From: Diplolepis rosae | Lineage: Eukaryota > Arthropoda > Insecta > Hymenoptera > Diplolepididae | DNA length: 64,000 nt | Direction of reading: 5' to 3' | Assembly: GCA_030998225.1 (NCBI GenBank) | Contig: JAPYXD010000742.1 | Span: 434,001-498,000, forward strand | In this document: positions 20,637-30,871 of the stretch, piece by piece | Layout of the letters: the number at the start of each line of letters is the position of its first letter | Position numbering within the stretch: position 1 is the first letter of the stretch | The notes under the pieces: model-generated | Seen by the model: the letters and a program-made list of their open reading frames with translations, nothing else | What the model was told of the DNA's origin: nothing | Database searches by the model: none | Position numbers and translations under genes: made by a program

Positions 20637-22097
20637 GCCAAACTATACCTTTGTAGTTCAGAATACAGCTCAGTCATTTCATTGGAACAATGATCAAGCT
20701 ACCATTTTTACAGTGGTAATTTATTATAAAGAGGACAACAGTCTAAAGCACCGCAGTCTTGCTATGTTATCAGACACTATTCGAAAGAGAATTTTCAACC
20801 CAGAAAAATAATTTATTTTACAGATGGAGCCGCCCAGCACTTTAAAAATAAATATAACTTCATTAATTTGCTCCACCATGAAATGGATTTTAGTATTCCA
20901 GCCGAGTGGTATTTCCATGCAACGGCGCACAGAAAAGGCCCTTGTGATGGTATTGGGGGAAATTCAAAAAGACTCGCAGCGCGTGCTAGCCTACAAGCGT
21001 TATCTAAAGATCCGATTTTGACTGCTGATGCCTTGTATCAATGGGCAAAGAAAAATTTATTTGAAACTTTAGTATTCTTTAGTCCCAAAGAAAATCACGC
21101 CATCACAGCTCAAGAACTTAAGGGGGTCTTTCGGTTTGTTGGGTGATTTTCGAGCGTATATTTAGAAATTTCTTGTGAAATAACCATTGAGGCTTTTTGA
21201 ATTGAGTTTGGATTTTTTTATCGAGCAAGAACAAATGTTCAACATATGTTTTTTACAGTGTTTTGTCAACCATGTTAGTAACCTCTAGATGACCTTGAAT
21301 GTGCCTCCTCTAAAACGTCGAGTGAAACGGTGCGCACGATTCCGCTCGTATAAAGAATATGAAACACACAAATTTTTTATTTATTAACTTTCATTATGTT
21401 GGCTATTGTTTGATCGAACCGTTTTTTTCGAAATGGCAAACGTAAATCCAAAAAAACAGAATTTCCATACTTTTTTTGTCGTTATAGGCTGTAAAAATGA
21501 AACTAATTTTAATTTTGGGAAACCGCTCGATAAAACGATAGCGACATTTATCCTGAACGTTACAAAAAAAGTGTCCCAAAAGACGAAGTAGATTTTTCAA
21601 AATCGTGCACACCAGCTGCAAAAACACAACTTTTGGGAAAACGCATTCAAAGATTTATCGTGTTAGAAAAAAAATTTGACGAGACTCACGTTTATTCCGC
21701 AATGCCGGGTCCATAGAGTTCATCTTCCTGTTCATTGAGCAATTCCCGATTGCCACCTGCTCCTCTCTTTGATTCTTGCTTTTTTTGGTGGGCGGCTCAA
21801 AGGTGTGTTTACGGCTCGCAAGAAAGTTATGCTCGAGGGGCAATAATTCTTGAACCATGAAAGATTTTGCTGTATTCTTTTATCACGACATTCCTAAGAC
21901 TTCAGAGATTAAAAAAATGTAAAAAAAATCGATTGTTTGAAACTGACAAACCGGAAGACCCCCTTAAGAGTAGATTTGAATCAGCAAAAACAGTGCCTGG
22001 TACACCAAAATATCACTCTTTCGTTCCCTCTGCTGAATTGACTCTCATGTTGAGAAAATATCATGTTGAGAAAATATTCGTCATTATTAGAATGTGA
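20637..22097 (+). pseudogene. uncharacterised transposon ORF, family B, split by a MITE
   Basis: Plus-strand coding relic: NYTFVVQNTAQSFHWNNDQA and IYYKEDNSLKHRSLAMLSD. After a one-base shift near 20807 it continues with TDGAAQHFKNKYNF, LLHHEMDF, AEWYFHATAHRKGPCDGIGG and KRLAARASLQ. The pattern DGA..Q.KNK..F..L..HE followed by HGKG.CDG.GG..KR resembles a conserved invertebrate family that I associate with DNA elements; the conserved Asp, His and Gly residues look catalytic, but the activity is not established. At 21121 the frame meets a TTAA-flanked MITE and resumes at 21964, ending near 22097. Confidence 0.6.
21122..21963. mobile_element. MITE with TIR GGGGGTCTTTCGG, flanked by TTAA
   Basis: The 842-bp insert has inverted ends GGGGGTCTTTCGGTTTGT (21122-21139) and ACAAACCGGAAGACCCCC (21946-21963). 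TTAA lies at 21118-21121 and again at 21964-21967. The reading frame of the family B ORF is continuous if the insert and one TTAA are ignored, which proves insertion into it. It has no internal gene. The target and CCC/GGG ends suggest piggyBac-type mobilisation, although this family differs from the one at 16175. Confidence 0.85.
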
Positions 22098-22099
22098 TG

Positions 22100-23204
22100 T
22101 TTTCCCGAAAAAAACTGTGAGGCAAAGAAGAACGAGAAGTGCAGATACACTGTAATAAGCAAATTATTTCACTCAATTTTCGATGTGAGAGTCAAGGGGA
22201 CTCACACTAAAAAATCACCCCGAATTACCAATTAATTTTCATTTTTATTTCGTACCAGCCAAAAATAACAGTTTTACGAACAAATTATACAAAGTACAAT
22301 TAAATAAGTTCCCAATGGACGGTACGTCGTGATCCAACAATTGTCCTCTCATAAATTTTTTGTCTACTTCAGTTGAATTTCTGGTAAAAAAGGAATCCAT
22401 TTTATAGCGGTTGAACTACACTCGACTCACGCTAAGTCGACCTCCGCTAAGGCGACGTTCGCGCTAAGGCGGCGGAAAAGTTCTCAGTGAGGCGTCGGGC
22501 GTTGCTTCCCCTTTACCCCCACCACTAACCATGAGTTACCGACGTGACTTCATTTGCATGCACCAGTGTGCATAGATCTGATACCGACGCAGTCACAACT
22601 ACAGAAGCACCTCCTGTCAGTGAGAAGGGAGTAGGGAAAGGCGGTGGCGCGCGCTGCCTCTCTTTCTTCCTCGTCGCTCTTGAACGCGAGAACGACTCGT
22701 CCCATTTCTCTTTTTTCTCCTCGCTTCCTCCTTGCAATGCTATTTTTAGATTTCACGCTTTCGGTATTTCGGATATCGAGTCGAAATTGAGAATTTTATT
22801 TCTCTGGACTCCGCACAAAAGAGGCGCGAAGCAGACGACAATTTCAAATTTACGAAATATGTTATTTAAGATACGACACTTTTTTTCCCAATATTTTGTA
22901 AAAAATCTGCCTGAAATAAACATCTAAAAGATCATGTAAACTTTTAAAAGCATTTGAACACTTTAAAAGTAAATTTTCACTAGAATTTGACGCCAATAAA
23001 TGTTCAAATTTATAATCAATATATATTTTTATATTCAAATTTCCATACTTCTTATCAATTTTGTAAATTAAAAAAAATTTCAGCCAGAGAGATATTTCCT
23101 ATTAAAAAGAGATAAACATAAAATTCAAGTTTAAAATTTACATTCTCAGTTTTATGTTAGGAATATTTTCATCTTACATTTTTGTAGCCTAAGCACAGAC
23201 TTTT
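22100..23204. other. no recognisable gene; short repeat cgctaagtcgacc
   Basis: At 22430-22476 a motif of the type cgctaaggcgacg recurs three times, as seen in termini of some pogo/Tigger elements, but no second end was found. 22540-22760 is GC-richer and open on both strands, which argues against a real gene. The remainder is AT-rich. Confidence 0.35.
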
Positions 23205-23297
23205 CATTCGAAAAAGGAAATACAGGCGGGGATAGTAGCCCTACTGCGGTAGGGCTCCCATGATGGGCGAACCGTCTTAAGCCACGACGGAATTAAT

Positions 23298-24534
23298 ATG
23301 ATTTCATTAAATAAGAAAGGAGATGAAGAGGTGAAGGCGCCAGATGCGCACTCACACACTCCTCCAGGGGCTGAGGGATGGAAAGACGTCCTCCAGCTCC
23401 TGAAAGAACAAAACAAAAAAAAGGAGAAGTTGGCCAGGGCTCTCAGCGTTATCCAGCAGGGTATGCTGAGAAACAACCCTGGCCATTTTAAGGACAGTGT
23501 TAGCAAGGCTAAGGAGGTGTTGAGCGAAATGCTCATCACCCACAAGTGCCTACTGGAAAGCGGGATGGAAATCCAGAAAAGGCCGCAATCCCATCCCGCT
23601 TCGAAAAGGATGGTATCTTTCGGAGACCGCGTTCCGCGTCTCTGGGAAATACCCCGAAGAAGCTGACAAAGGGGGCCACCAGAAGTCAGACCCCACAAAA
23701 GGATGGGGAATGGCAGCTGGTGGAAAAAAAGAAGAAAATTAAAAAGAAGAAGGAGAGAGAGTTTTCTGCGCCCTTTGCGCAGGAACCTAAGGAGAAAAAA
23801 AGGTGCCACGTCGTTCCCCGGCCGCCAGGTCGGGCGACGCTATCAGGCTGTCGGCCAAGGACGATCAGTCCTACGCTGAGATCCTGAAAGCAATGAAGGC
23901 TAAGGTGAATCCCCAGAATTCGGGAGCGGAGGTTTTCTCCATCCAGAGAACCAGGAAGGAGGAGATCCTCTTGGTCCTGAAGAAGGGAGGTGACACCTCA
24001 ACCTTCGAGAAGGCGCTCGACCAGGCGGTCAGGCAGAGAGCCGAGGTTAAGTCTCTGGTCTCGAAGAGGTCCGTTGAAATTAGGGACCTCGACGAGACTA
24101 TCACAAGGGAAGAGGTTGTCGCCGCGCTATGTATCGCGCTGGGCAAGCCAGACCTCGGGGACCAGTGCAGGTTTTATAAGCGCTTAGGCGGTGTACAGAC
24201 TGCGGTGGTCTGTTTAACCGAGGCGGATGCTGGAAGCTTGCTCGGTAAGCTGAGGGTGGGGTGGGTAAACTGCCGCATCCAGGAGCATGTCGAGGTTGCC
24301 CAGTGCTTCAGGTGACAGGGTTATGGCCATGTGTCGCGCGGCTGCAGGCTTCCAGGCAGGAAGGACGCCTGCTGGAGGTGTGGCGGCGCGTCGAACGTGG
24401 CCAAGGAGTGCAAGGCTCCGCCTAGGTGCCTGTCATGCGCTGATAGGGGCGAAAAAGATGTCGCCCATGCTTCGGGGAGCGGCTCTTGCCCAATATTTAG
24501 ATCGGAGCTCCGGAGGTTGAGGGGTGGAAAGTGA
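23298..24534 (+). pseudogene. R1-clade LINE ORF1 (gag-like, CCHC knuckles)
   Basis: The ORF1 protein packages LINE RNA. It begins MISLNKKGDEEVKAPDAHS and has a basic middle part (EKKKKIKKKKERE), a conserved block (EEILLVLKKGGD..FEKAL, then SVEIRDLDETITREEVVAAL), and three cysteine knuckles at the end. The first knuckle reads CFR-stop-QGYGHVSRGC, so its second Cys codon has become TGA at about 24313. The second is CWRCGGASNVAKEC, with Asn where His is expected. The third is CLSC..C. There are frameshifts near 23650 and 23810 and another near 24330. It is non-functional. Confidence 0.8.
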
Positions 24535-25419
24535 AATTTCTACAACTCAACCTCGGGAGAGGGAAGCAAGCCCAGAACCTTCGGATGCAGACGGACAAGG
24601 AGAGGGGGGCTGATGTGTTGCTCAATAGTGAGCAACACAAATGGTCCGAAAACTCTGCTTGGTACCAGGATACATCCCGGAGGGCTTGGATCCTTGTTTG
24701 TAGCCCTGATTTGAGCATCGGGGATTTCCTGGAGACCGACGCGTGGTTCGTTTGGGTGGAGGTGGAAGGTGCGTGCGTGTGTACAACTGCTACTTCTCTC
24801 CCGCCATCCTCTCGAGATCTTCGAGACCCAGATCCTCCTCCTAGAGGAATGCCTCAGAGAGGCTAGTGGGCGGTCCCTTATCGCGGGCGACTTTAATAGT
24901 AAGTCGCCCGAGTGGGGCGAAGCCCGTCTGGACAGGAGGGGGATCTTGGTCTAGTACATCGTGAAAAGCTTGTTTCCGCATGTAGAGCCGTTCCAAAGAC
25001 AGGACCGAAGCTCCTGCGTGGTCCGGCGGGAAGAACTCTTCACTCTCGAAGAACTAAAGAGAGCGGGTGGAAGACTCAAGGCAATCACAGCGCCGGGGAT
25101 CGACGGGTTGCCAAACGAGATCCTCAAAGAGGTGATCGGGGCATACCCGGAGATCCTCCTAGAAATCTTCAACTCCTGTCTTCGGGAGGGGAGATTCTTC
25201 GGAGACTGGAAGGAGCAGAGGTTGGTCCTGCTGAGGAGGGGCAACAAACCTCTAGGGGATGCCTCACCGTATAGACCAATATGTCTGTTGGATGCGACGG
25301 GGATGACGGAAGAGTCGTGCGCGACTTTAAGCTGGAACCAACGACCCGTGAAGTTTAAAGCCGAAAGGCGGTTCCGCGGGCGGTGTATTGGTTCGAGAGA
25401 GGGGGTTTTTTGGTTTTAA
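24531..25419 (+). pseudogene. R1-clade LINE ORF2 (endonuclease + start of RT)
   Basis: The AP-endonuclease start KFLQLNLGRGKQAQNLRM is followed by VLLNSEQHKWSENSAWY. Further on come LLEECLREASGRSLIAGDFN and SKSPEWGEARLDRRG, typical endonuclease blocks. A frameshift lies near 24790. After a stop near 24954 the sequence jumps to the RT N-terminal area, with APGIDGLPNEILKEVI and ASPYRPICLLDATG. The middle of the endonuclease and the whole RT catalytic core are gone. The first codon is GTG, where an ATG overlapping the ORF1 stop (ATGA) would be expected. Confidence 0.8.
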
Positions 25420-25514
25420 CAGGTATGCCTGGACCCGTCGTAGGAGAGTCCTGTACAACGTCTATAAAAGATTTCGCCATTTTTCCTCCTCATAAGAAAA
25501 AAAGAAAAAGAAAA

Positions 25515-26622
25515 TTTGAAGTTTGCCCCCTTTTTCAATAAAGAAAACACTTAATTCTCAAGGGAATATTAAAAATTTTTTATTCAAAGTATTGACTATT
25601 GGATTCTACACATTTTGCCGATATTTCAGGAAAATCATGGATACCATTCCAAAAAAACTTTTTCTCTTTCATGGCAAACCAATCGACGAGCCATTTTTCG
25701 ACTTCTTCAAAATTGGCGAAGCACTGCTCTGCGAGTGAGTATCCCATCGATGCGAAGAGGTGATAGTCGGACTGGGCGAGGTCTGGAGAGTACGGCGGGT
25801 GCGATAATATTTCCAATTTCAATGCTTTTAATGTGTTCTTCACCACTTTAGCGGTATGAGACGGTGCGTTGTCATGTTGTAGGATAACTTTGCCATGACT
25901 TCGAGCCCATTCCGGCCGTTTTTCGATCAACGCATGATTCAAATTGATAATTTGTTGTCGGTAGCGATCCGTATTCACCGTCTCACCAGGTTTTAAAAAT
26001 TCGAAGTACACCACACCACACTGGTCCCACCAAACACAGAGCATTGTCTTACGGCCAAAGCGATTTGGCATTGGAATCGATGGGCCGACCTGACCAGGTG
26101 AAAGCCATGATTTTTTCCGCTTCGGGTTACAAATGGTTTTTCGATTTTCCATTTGTCTATCGTTCAGTTGGTGTGGTACCCATTTTCCATACGTTTGGAT
26201 TTTTCCCATGGCTTTCAAACGTTGGCAAATTGCTCCTCGGGTCACATTTAGTGTTTGTGCCAATTGTTGTTGCGATTGGGTTGGGTCGTCATCCAATAAG
26301 GCCTGCAATTCCTCGTCTTCGAACTTTTTTGCTGCACCGGAATGTTCATTGTCTGTTAAATCGAAATCTCCACTTTTAAATTGACGAAACCATGTCTCAC
26401 ATGTTCTAATCACTGGAGCATGTTCACCATAAGGTTCTACCAGCAATCGATGAGCTTCAACTGCTTTTTTCTTTTGGTGAAATAAGAAAAGCAACGAATG
26501 CCGCAAATGCGATTTACTTGGAACGAAACTCGACATATTCACTGAGGTAAACAGCTATGATGCAATTATTTTGGCGGAATGTTATTGCGTATTTTTGAAG
26601 GTTATTGTCCATAGAAAAATAT
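25515..26622 (-). mobile_element. mariner copy A, both outer ends missing
   Basis: This is the same subfamily as the complete copy at 37813-39017. Similarity starts inside the left inverted repeat (TTGAAGTTTGCC) and stops at ATAGAAAAATAT near 26622, where copy B continues for another 75 bases to its end. The outer inverted-repeat tips are therefore absent on both sides, and the copy is immobile. Confidence 0.8.
25580..26542 (-). CDS. mariner transposase lacking first catalytic Asp (copy A)
   Basis: A 320-residue uninterrupted frame starting MNMSSFVPSKSHLRHSLLFL. It has the HTH (AVEAHRLLVEPYGEHAP..CETWFRQFKSGDFDL), a linker (GKWVPHQLNDRQMENRKTIC), then directly NPKRKKSWLSPGQVG. About 27 residues that normally lie between these two blocks, including the VTGDEKW-type motif with the first Asp of the DD34D triad, are missing in frame. 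Later motifs remain: ILQHDNAPSHTAK (second Asp) and PYSPDLAQSDYHLF (third Asp), ending SNSQYFE. Full-length relatives have about 345 residues. The frame is open but the enzyme cannot be catalytic; it might still bind ends and act as a repressor. Confidence 0.85.
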   Translation of the reverse strand: MNMSSFVPSKSHLRHSLLFLFHQKKKAVEAHRLLVEPYGEHAPVIRTCETWFRQFKSGDFDLTDNEHSGAAKKFEDEELQALLDDDPTQSQQQLAQTLNVTRGAICQRLKAMGKIQTYGKWVPHQLNDRQMENRKTICNPKRKKSWLSPGQVGPSIPMPNRFGRKTMLCVWWDQCGVVYFEFLKPGETVNTDRYRQQIINLNHALIEKRPEWARSHGKVILQHDNAPSHTAKVVKNTLKALKLEILSHPPYSPDLAQSDYHLFASMGYSLAEQCFANFEEVEKWLVDWFAMKEKKFFWNGIHDFPEISAKCVESNSQYFE

Positions 26623-26639
26623 AGAAAAAAAAGATAATA

Positions 26640-28200
26640 AAATAAAAAAAAGATATAATCAGAAAATGAAATGTTAGAAATCGAAAGAATAATTAAGGAA
26701 AAATTAGAAATAGATAAATTAGAGCTAGACGTATACAAAATAACTCAAAGAAAAGAAGAAGATAGAACATTCAAAGCAGACTCATTTGTAGAAACGAATA
26801 AGGAGTTTTGGAAAGAAGCGGAAATATTAATCGAAAATGAGGACCGAAAAAACGATAAGTTAAAAATTAAGTTGCATTTTTATTAATTTTTAAAGATAAA
26901 TTTATTATCATTTTTCCAAAACATCTCAGAATAAATCTGTATGTGAAAATAAACAACTTTCAATTTTTTCAAATATGGAGTAAAATTACATATATGGATA
27001 TTATAATATTTTATCTTTATGTAACGCCATGCTTGCAAATTCAGTGTAAAATGGATTGTCCGTAAAGCTTGTATACAAAATCGTTTTCTTGAAAAATAAA
27101 CGCCTTCGTCCACTCGTGAAAATCATCATAAACGTCTTGAATTTCTTAACTAAGTACAGGACAATAGTCTTCTTCAAGAAGGAAAAGAACCTCTCAGGAT
27201 TGCTTATAGGAAAAAAATTTTCGGTCAGCAAAGCCACATGTCCCGAGTCGGTTTTTAAAACAGTTGAGATCATTCTGTGAGAGACGCCGGTATTAAAGTC
27301 TTCACGAGATGTTTTCATGAATGTAAAACTTGTTCGCGTTTTGCCATTGTGAACCAATTTGGCATCATTCATTAATAATAAACATTTTTTGAAAAAATTC
27401 CGGTCGGTTCGTGTGCAAAATTTGTTATGTTTTTGATTTATCCGGTTTTTTATTCATAGTGAACTTCACGTAATTTTTCAATTCGTGATGCTGCATACTG
27501 GACTACTTCATTTTGAATTGCAAGCTATGAGATAAGTTTTTAATTTTTACGATAATTCTTTTTTAATTATCTTCTATATTGTAATTTTTTACAGAAATTT
27601 TGAATTAGTCTCTGAATTCATGGCACTGAAGAGGGCCGCCATATGTGGCCGAAACGTTTGCCTTTCTTTTTTTTTGCGCATATTTAAATGTAATAATAAT
27701 TTTAATCAAAGAAAATAAGAAGAAACTGACCCTATGCCAAAGAAATGAACAAACATTATTTTAATTAAACTACAGTCAATTTGAAAAATATTATTTCCGT
27801 TATTAGTATCTTTTCTTTTGCATGATTACAAAAGAGAAAATTCGTGCCACCTAAAATCAGCAATATTAATGTTTATCAGGGGTAGGATTTTCTTTATGTG
27901 TGCCAGTCTACGAGGAAAGGGACCTTAGGCTGATAAAGTCAATTTTATACGATGAGCGTTTGAATTTCGACCCGGACGATAGTATCTGTCTGTTGGGTCA
28001 TGCTCTACGTTTTTTCGCTCTCCGCTTACCATTACAGATTTACATTTATTGGAGCTTGCGTCTTGTAACTTCGGCTATACTCTACGTTTTTCAGAAATCT
28101 CTCTAATTAGCTTTTAGAATTTTTGAAAATAATTTTTTGTAAGATAGATATTTGAAAATTGTCGATTGGTACAGACATTTTTTGTCACTTCATGTGACAG
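26640..28200. other. no certain gene; hammerhead-like motif at 27626
   Basis: A 71-codon K/E-rich frame (26671-26886) and a 123-codon minus frame (27001-27372) are open but unrecognised. At 27626-27660 CTGAAGA, a GGCC/GGCC stem with a 9-base loop, and GAAAC appear in the order of a hammerhead ribozyme core (see findings). The surroundings are AT-rich. Confidence 0.4.
27626..27660 (+). ncRNA. hammerhead-ribozyme-like core, Penelope-type context
   Basis: CTGAAGA (27626-27632) fits the CUGANGA box. It is followed by a GGCC (27634-27637) to GGCC (27647-27650) stem and then GAAA (27651-27654). Stem III and the cleavage triplet cannot be confirmed by eye. Penelope-like retroelements are known to carry such ribozymes in their terminal repeats. 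Assignment is tentative. Confidence 0.4.
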
Positions 28201-28216
28201 AAATTCATTATAATAC

Positions 28217-28478
28217 CTGTATAGTCTTGTGGCCAGTTGGAGAATTATTGGCAAATACTCTGGTTCTTGTTGAAATAAGAAGATCTCTAACTTGTTCCTC
28301 AAGATATCCAATCCTGTGAGTGAGCTTGATATTGTTGGAACGCAGGGTACGCAACGTTGTCAAGGATTCACCTTTGCGTAAGACCACGATTTGCGCTGAA
28401 TCGGGGGCAATGGCTAGGAGTCGGGCCAGTTCGTTTTTTTCAGCTCCCACGATAAGCTTTCCATTCACTTCCAAGACC
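28217..28478 (-). CDS. host gene exon: end of a PDZ-like domain plus coiled coil
   Basis: A 262-bp minus-strand exon is bounded by a good acceptor (TTGTTTTCAG before 28478) and donor (CAG|GTATTA at 28217). The translation starts VLEVNGKLIVGAEKNELARL and continues APDSAQIVVLRKGE. This is the second half of a PDZ fold: the x-VLEVNG strand, a helix ending in ARLL, and the final IVVLR strand. A helical stretch with heptad-like leucines follows (TLRSNNIKLTHRIGYLEEQV). It is open throughout and shows no TE similarity, so it is probably a genuine exon of a scaffold protein. The gene cannot be named from one exon, and neighbouring exons were not found in the window. Confidence 0.55.
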
Positions 28479-28706
28479 CTGAAAACAATTTCTACACTAT
28501 ACCATACCAGAGAGCACAACTGAAGGTTATGGAGCTGGTAAGATCAATAAAGTTGAAAGTTGGCGAGAGTTGTAGAAAGTGATATGGTTATTATGAATTA
28601 CAAGTAATAATTAAAATTTCATTACCGCGAGAGAGAGAATGAGATAAATAAAGAAAAGAGGCACTCTAGAACACTAAAAAGAGAGAGGCGAAGTGGTCTC
28701 GGCTGG

Positions 28707-29478
28707 TGTAACAGACGTCGTATAGCGTTCAAATCAAGATGTCTATTTGTTCGGAATTCTCAACCACTTGCCAAAAGAAAATTACATAAAACCAAAATTA
28801 CGCTACTTGTACTACGTCGTTAAGTTCCGGATCAAATCGTAAGACAAAGTCCCCTTCCTGGAACATTTCCGGTACGTCTGTTTAATTAGGATTTATTCCT
28901 TTTTAACTTCCTCCGAAAGGCCAAATTGGTGAATGCTTGTCACGAATAGTCGCAGGACAAGAGAGACAAAGGAAGTCGCAACGTCGGCAAAATTCCCGAC
29001 CTGTCCCACGGGTTAATCGCTTGACCCAATCGCGGACCCGAAAACATGTCACATGTCACATTTCTAATAGCTGACTAGGCAACCCGTGCGTAGTGCAGTA
29101 ATTGCCCTTGGCAAATTTCTATGTGCCCCGGACTGTATCTTCCGAGTTACGTGGTTGCTGCTGGTCGTCCTGAGCGTGTGCCAGTGTTTATGTAATTTTA
29201 TTTATCAAAGAAATGATTAAAGTCAGTATATTAAATATATATGTATAAATTTAATAAAATAGTAAAAAAAGTTGTTATTGATCATCTGTAATCAATAAAT
29301 ATCAATACTAACAATGTTTATAATAATTAATTTTTAATAAATAACAAAAGTGGTAATAATAATTATCAAAGTAAACTACTATATAAATAACTATTCATGA
29401 CTTATTTGCATTGGTGCATAACGTATTGTCCTTACGTAGGAGCAATAAAAGAAAACTAAAAGTTACTGGGATGTAACA
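28707..29478 (-). repeat. LTR of a retrotransposon with adjacent polypurine tract
   Basis: On the minus strand the block begins TGTTACATCCC directly after a polypurine tract AAGGCGGGAGGAC (29479-29491) and ends CGTCTGTTACA (28707). TG..CA ends plus a polypurine tract indicate the 3' LTR of an LTR element. Its length is 772 bp. Internal sequence to the right (about 29492-29950) has no clear coding match. It lies upstream of the PDZ exon in the same orientation, so probably within an intron. Confidence 0.6.
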
Positions 29479-29499
29479 GTCCTCCCGCCTTAGAAAAAC

Positions 29500-30225
29500 C
29501 ATCATCCCTGATGAAAATTATAAGGGTTTTTGGGCAGATTCTTTCTTTTATTTATGTTGTGTTGATGTTCAAATGCGTACGTGATGCGTGGAGGCTTGAG
29601 ATATCTTAGGTAAGTATACTGGACCAGTTTTGTTTCTTATTATTTGTTATATTCTTATCATAAATGAGAAGATAGTAGTTTTTTCTCTTTTTTTCTCTTA
29701 GTAGCGTCATGCCGCAGTTGCTTGATAATGTCTTTATCGAATGAGAAAATTTTCATCATAATAGAACACAGCGTTTTTATGTTTTAGCGTAGGTGGCTTT
29801 TCTTCTGTGCCTAAGAATTCAAGAGGAAGAAGATAATATTAACTTCTCAGTTTTGAATTAGATTTTCACAATTTTACACTAAATTTCGATTTAGTCGTAA
29901 TTGAGTAAAAATCAGAAACATCTGTGATTTGTATTTTTATTTCCAGAACATATACAGAAAATTTTCTCATGAAACGAACTGCGAACCTTAAAAGCATGTG
30001 ATACTTAGGAAATTAGCAAATAGCAATTAGCATGTCTGAAGTTCATGAAATTTTATTTCTAAAATTTGGGAAATGGTAAAAAAGATAAAAATGGACAATT
30101 TCAAAATGTAAAAAAAACCGCACTTTAAAAGAAAGGCACCATTTCTCTTTTGTTAGTAATATTGTTCAAACCTGAACACAAACCCGTATCACTACCAAAC
30201 CGGATTCCTCTCAACGTCCAAAAAA
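29500..30225. other. possible internal remnant of LTR element; no clear gene
   Basis: AT-rich sequence with no open frame that I recognise. The first 400 bases next to the polypurine tract may be the end of a retrotransposon coding region on the minus strand, but the translation is too broken to identify. Confidence 0.3.
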
Positions 30226-30871
30226 AAGCACAATTAAAAATTTCAAGAATTCGAAAGTAATCGAATCCTCAAAACACAGAAAACGCAACACATTTGGACC
30301 AAAATCACCACTAGAAAAAACCTTGAGAAAACAAACAAAAAAGAAGGCAACCTTCCAAAATCCCTTCCTTCTTTCTTTCGTCCTTTTTTGTCGTTATTAC
30401 ACACCACCATTTACATAAATAAAATTTAAACTACTCGCCGACGTTTCAGTACTCTTCCAGCACCCTCTTCAAAACTGTAATAATATTAAAAATATAAATA
30501 TTGAATAATTGTTGCGTCTCTTATCACCCTCCATGAAGAAGGATCTACGTTCCCATGGAGGATATAGGAGACACAATTTTTTCTCTTTTTTTATAGAATT
30601 TCAGCCTTGAAGAGGGTGCTGGAAGAGCACCGAAACGTCGGTGAGTAGTTTGAATTTTATTTATGTAAATGGTGGTGGGTAATAACGACAAAAGAGGACA
30701 AAAGAAAGAAAAAGAAGGAACGGGTTTTGGAAGGTTGCCTTCTTTTTCATTTCCTCCTTTTTTGTTTGCTTTCTCAAGATTTTTTCTAGTGGTGATTTTG
30801 GGCCAAATTTGGTTGTGTTTTTCGTGTTTTGAGGATTCGATTAGATTCGAATTCTTGAAATTTTTAATAGT
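30226..30871. repeat. inverted pair of Penelope-like terminal repeats
   Basis: The arms 30226-30474 and 30604-30871 are inverted copies. They share blocks such as AAGAAGGCAACCTTCC, CATTTACATAAATAAAATTT and CTACTCGCCGACGTTTC. Each arm ends at the centre in a hammerhead-like motif. In the right arm this is TTGAAGA at 30607, a perfect GGTGCT/AGCACC stem, then GAAACGTC. In the left arm it is the complement at 30437-30472. Head-to-head repeats with such motifs are characteristic of Penelope-like elements. No RT or GIY-YIG coding sequence is present. Confidence 0.5.

Larger units (their letters stand above)
23205..25512 (+). mobile_element. R1-clade non-LTR retrotransposon (LINE), internally deleted
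   Basis: The gag-like ORF and the endonuclease/RT ORF overlap by four bases as in R1-type LINEs. The 5' leader probably starts near 23205. The 3' end runs into an A-rich tail (about 25490-25512), where a mariner sequence begins. The RT domain is mostly deleted. Base composition is clearly more GC-rich than the surroundings, which suggests that this element arrived later than its AT-rich neighbours or came from a different lineage. Confidence 0.8.

Noticed and set aside
22544..22927. 127-codon plus-strand frame with overlapping minus frames
   Set aside because: Open on both strands in a locally GC-rich stretch. No motif and no homologous pattern recognised.
23204..23809. 201-codon minus-strand open frame
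   Set aside because: It lies antisense to the R1-clade gag-like ORF. Its composition follows the GC-rich codons of the true gene and it has no domain of its own.
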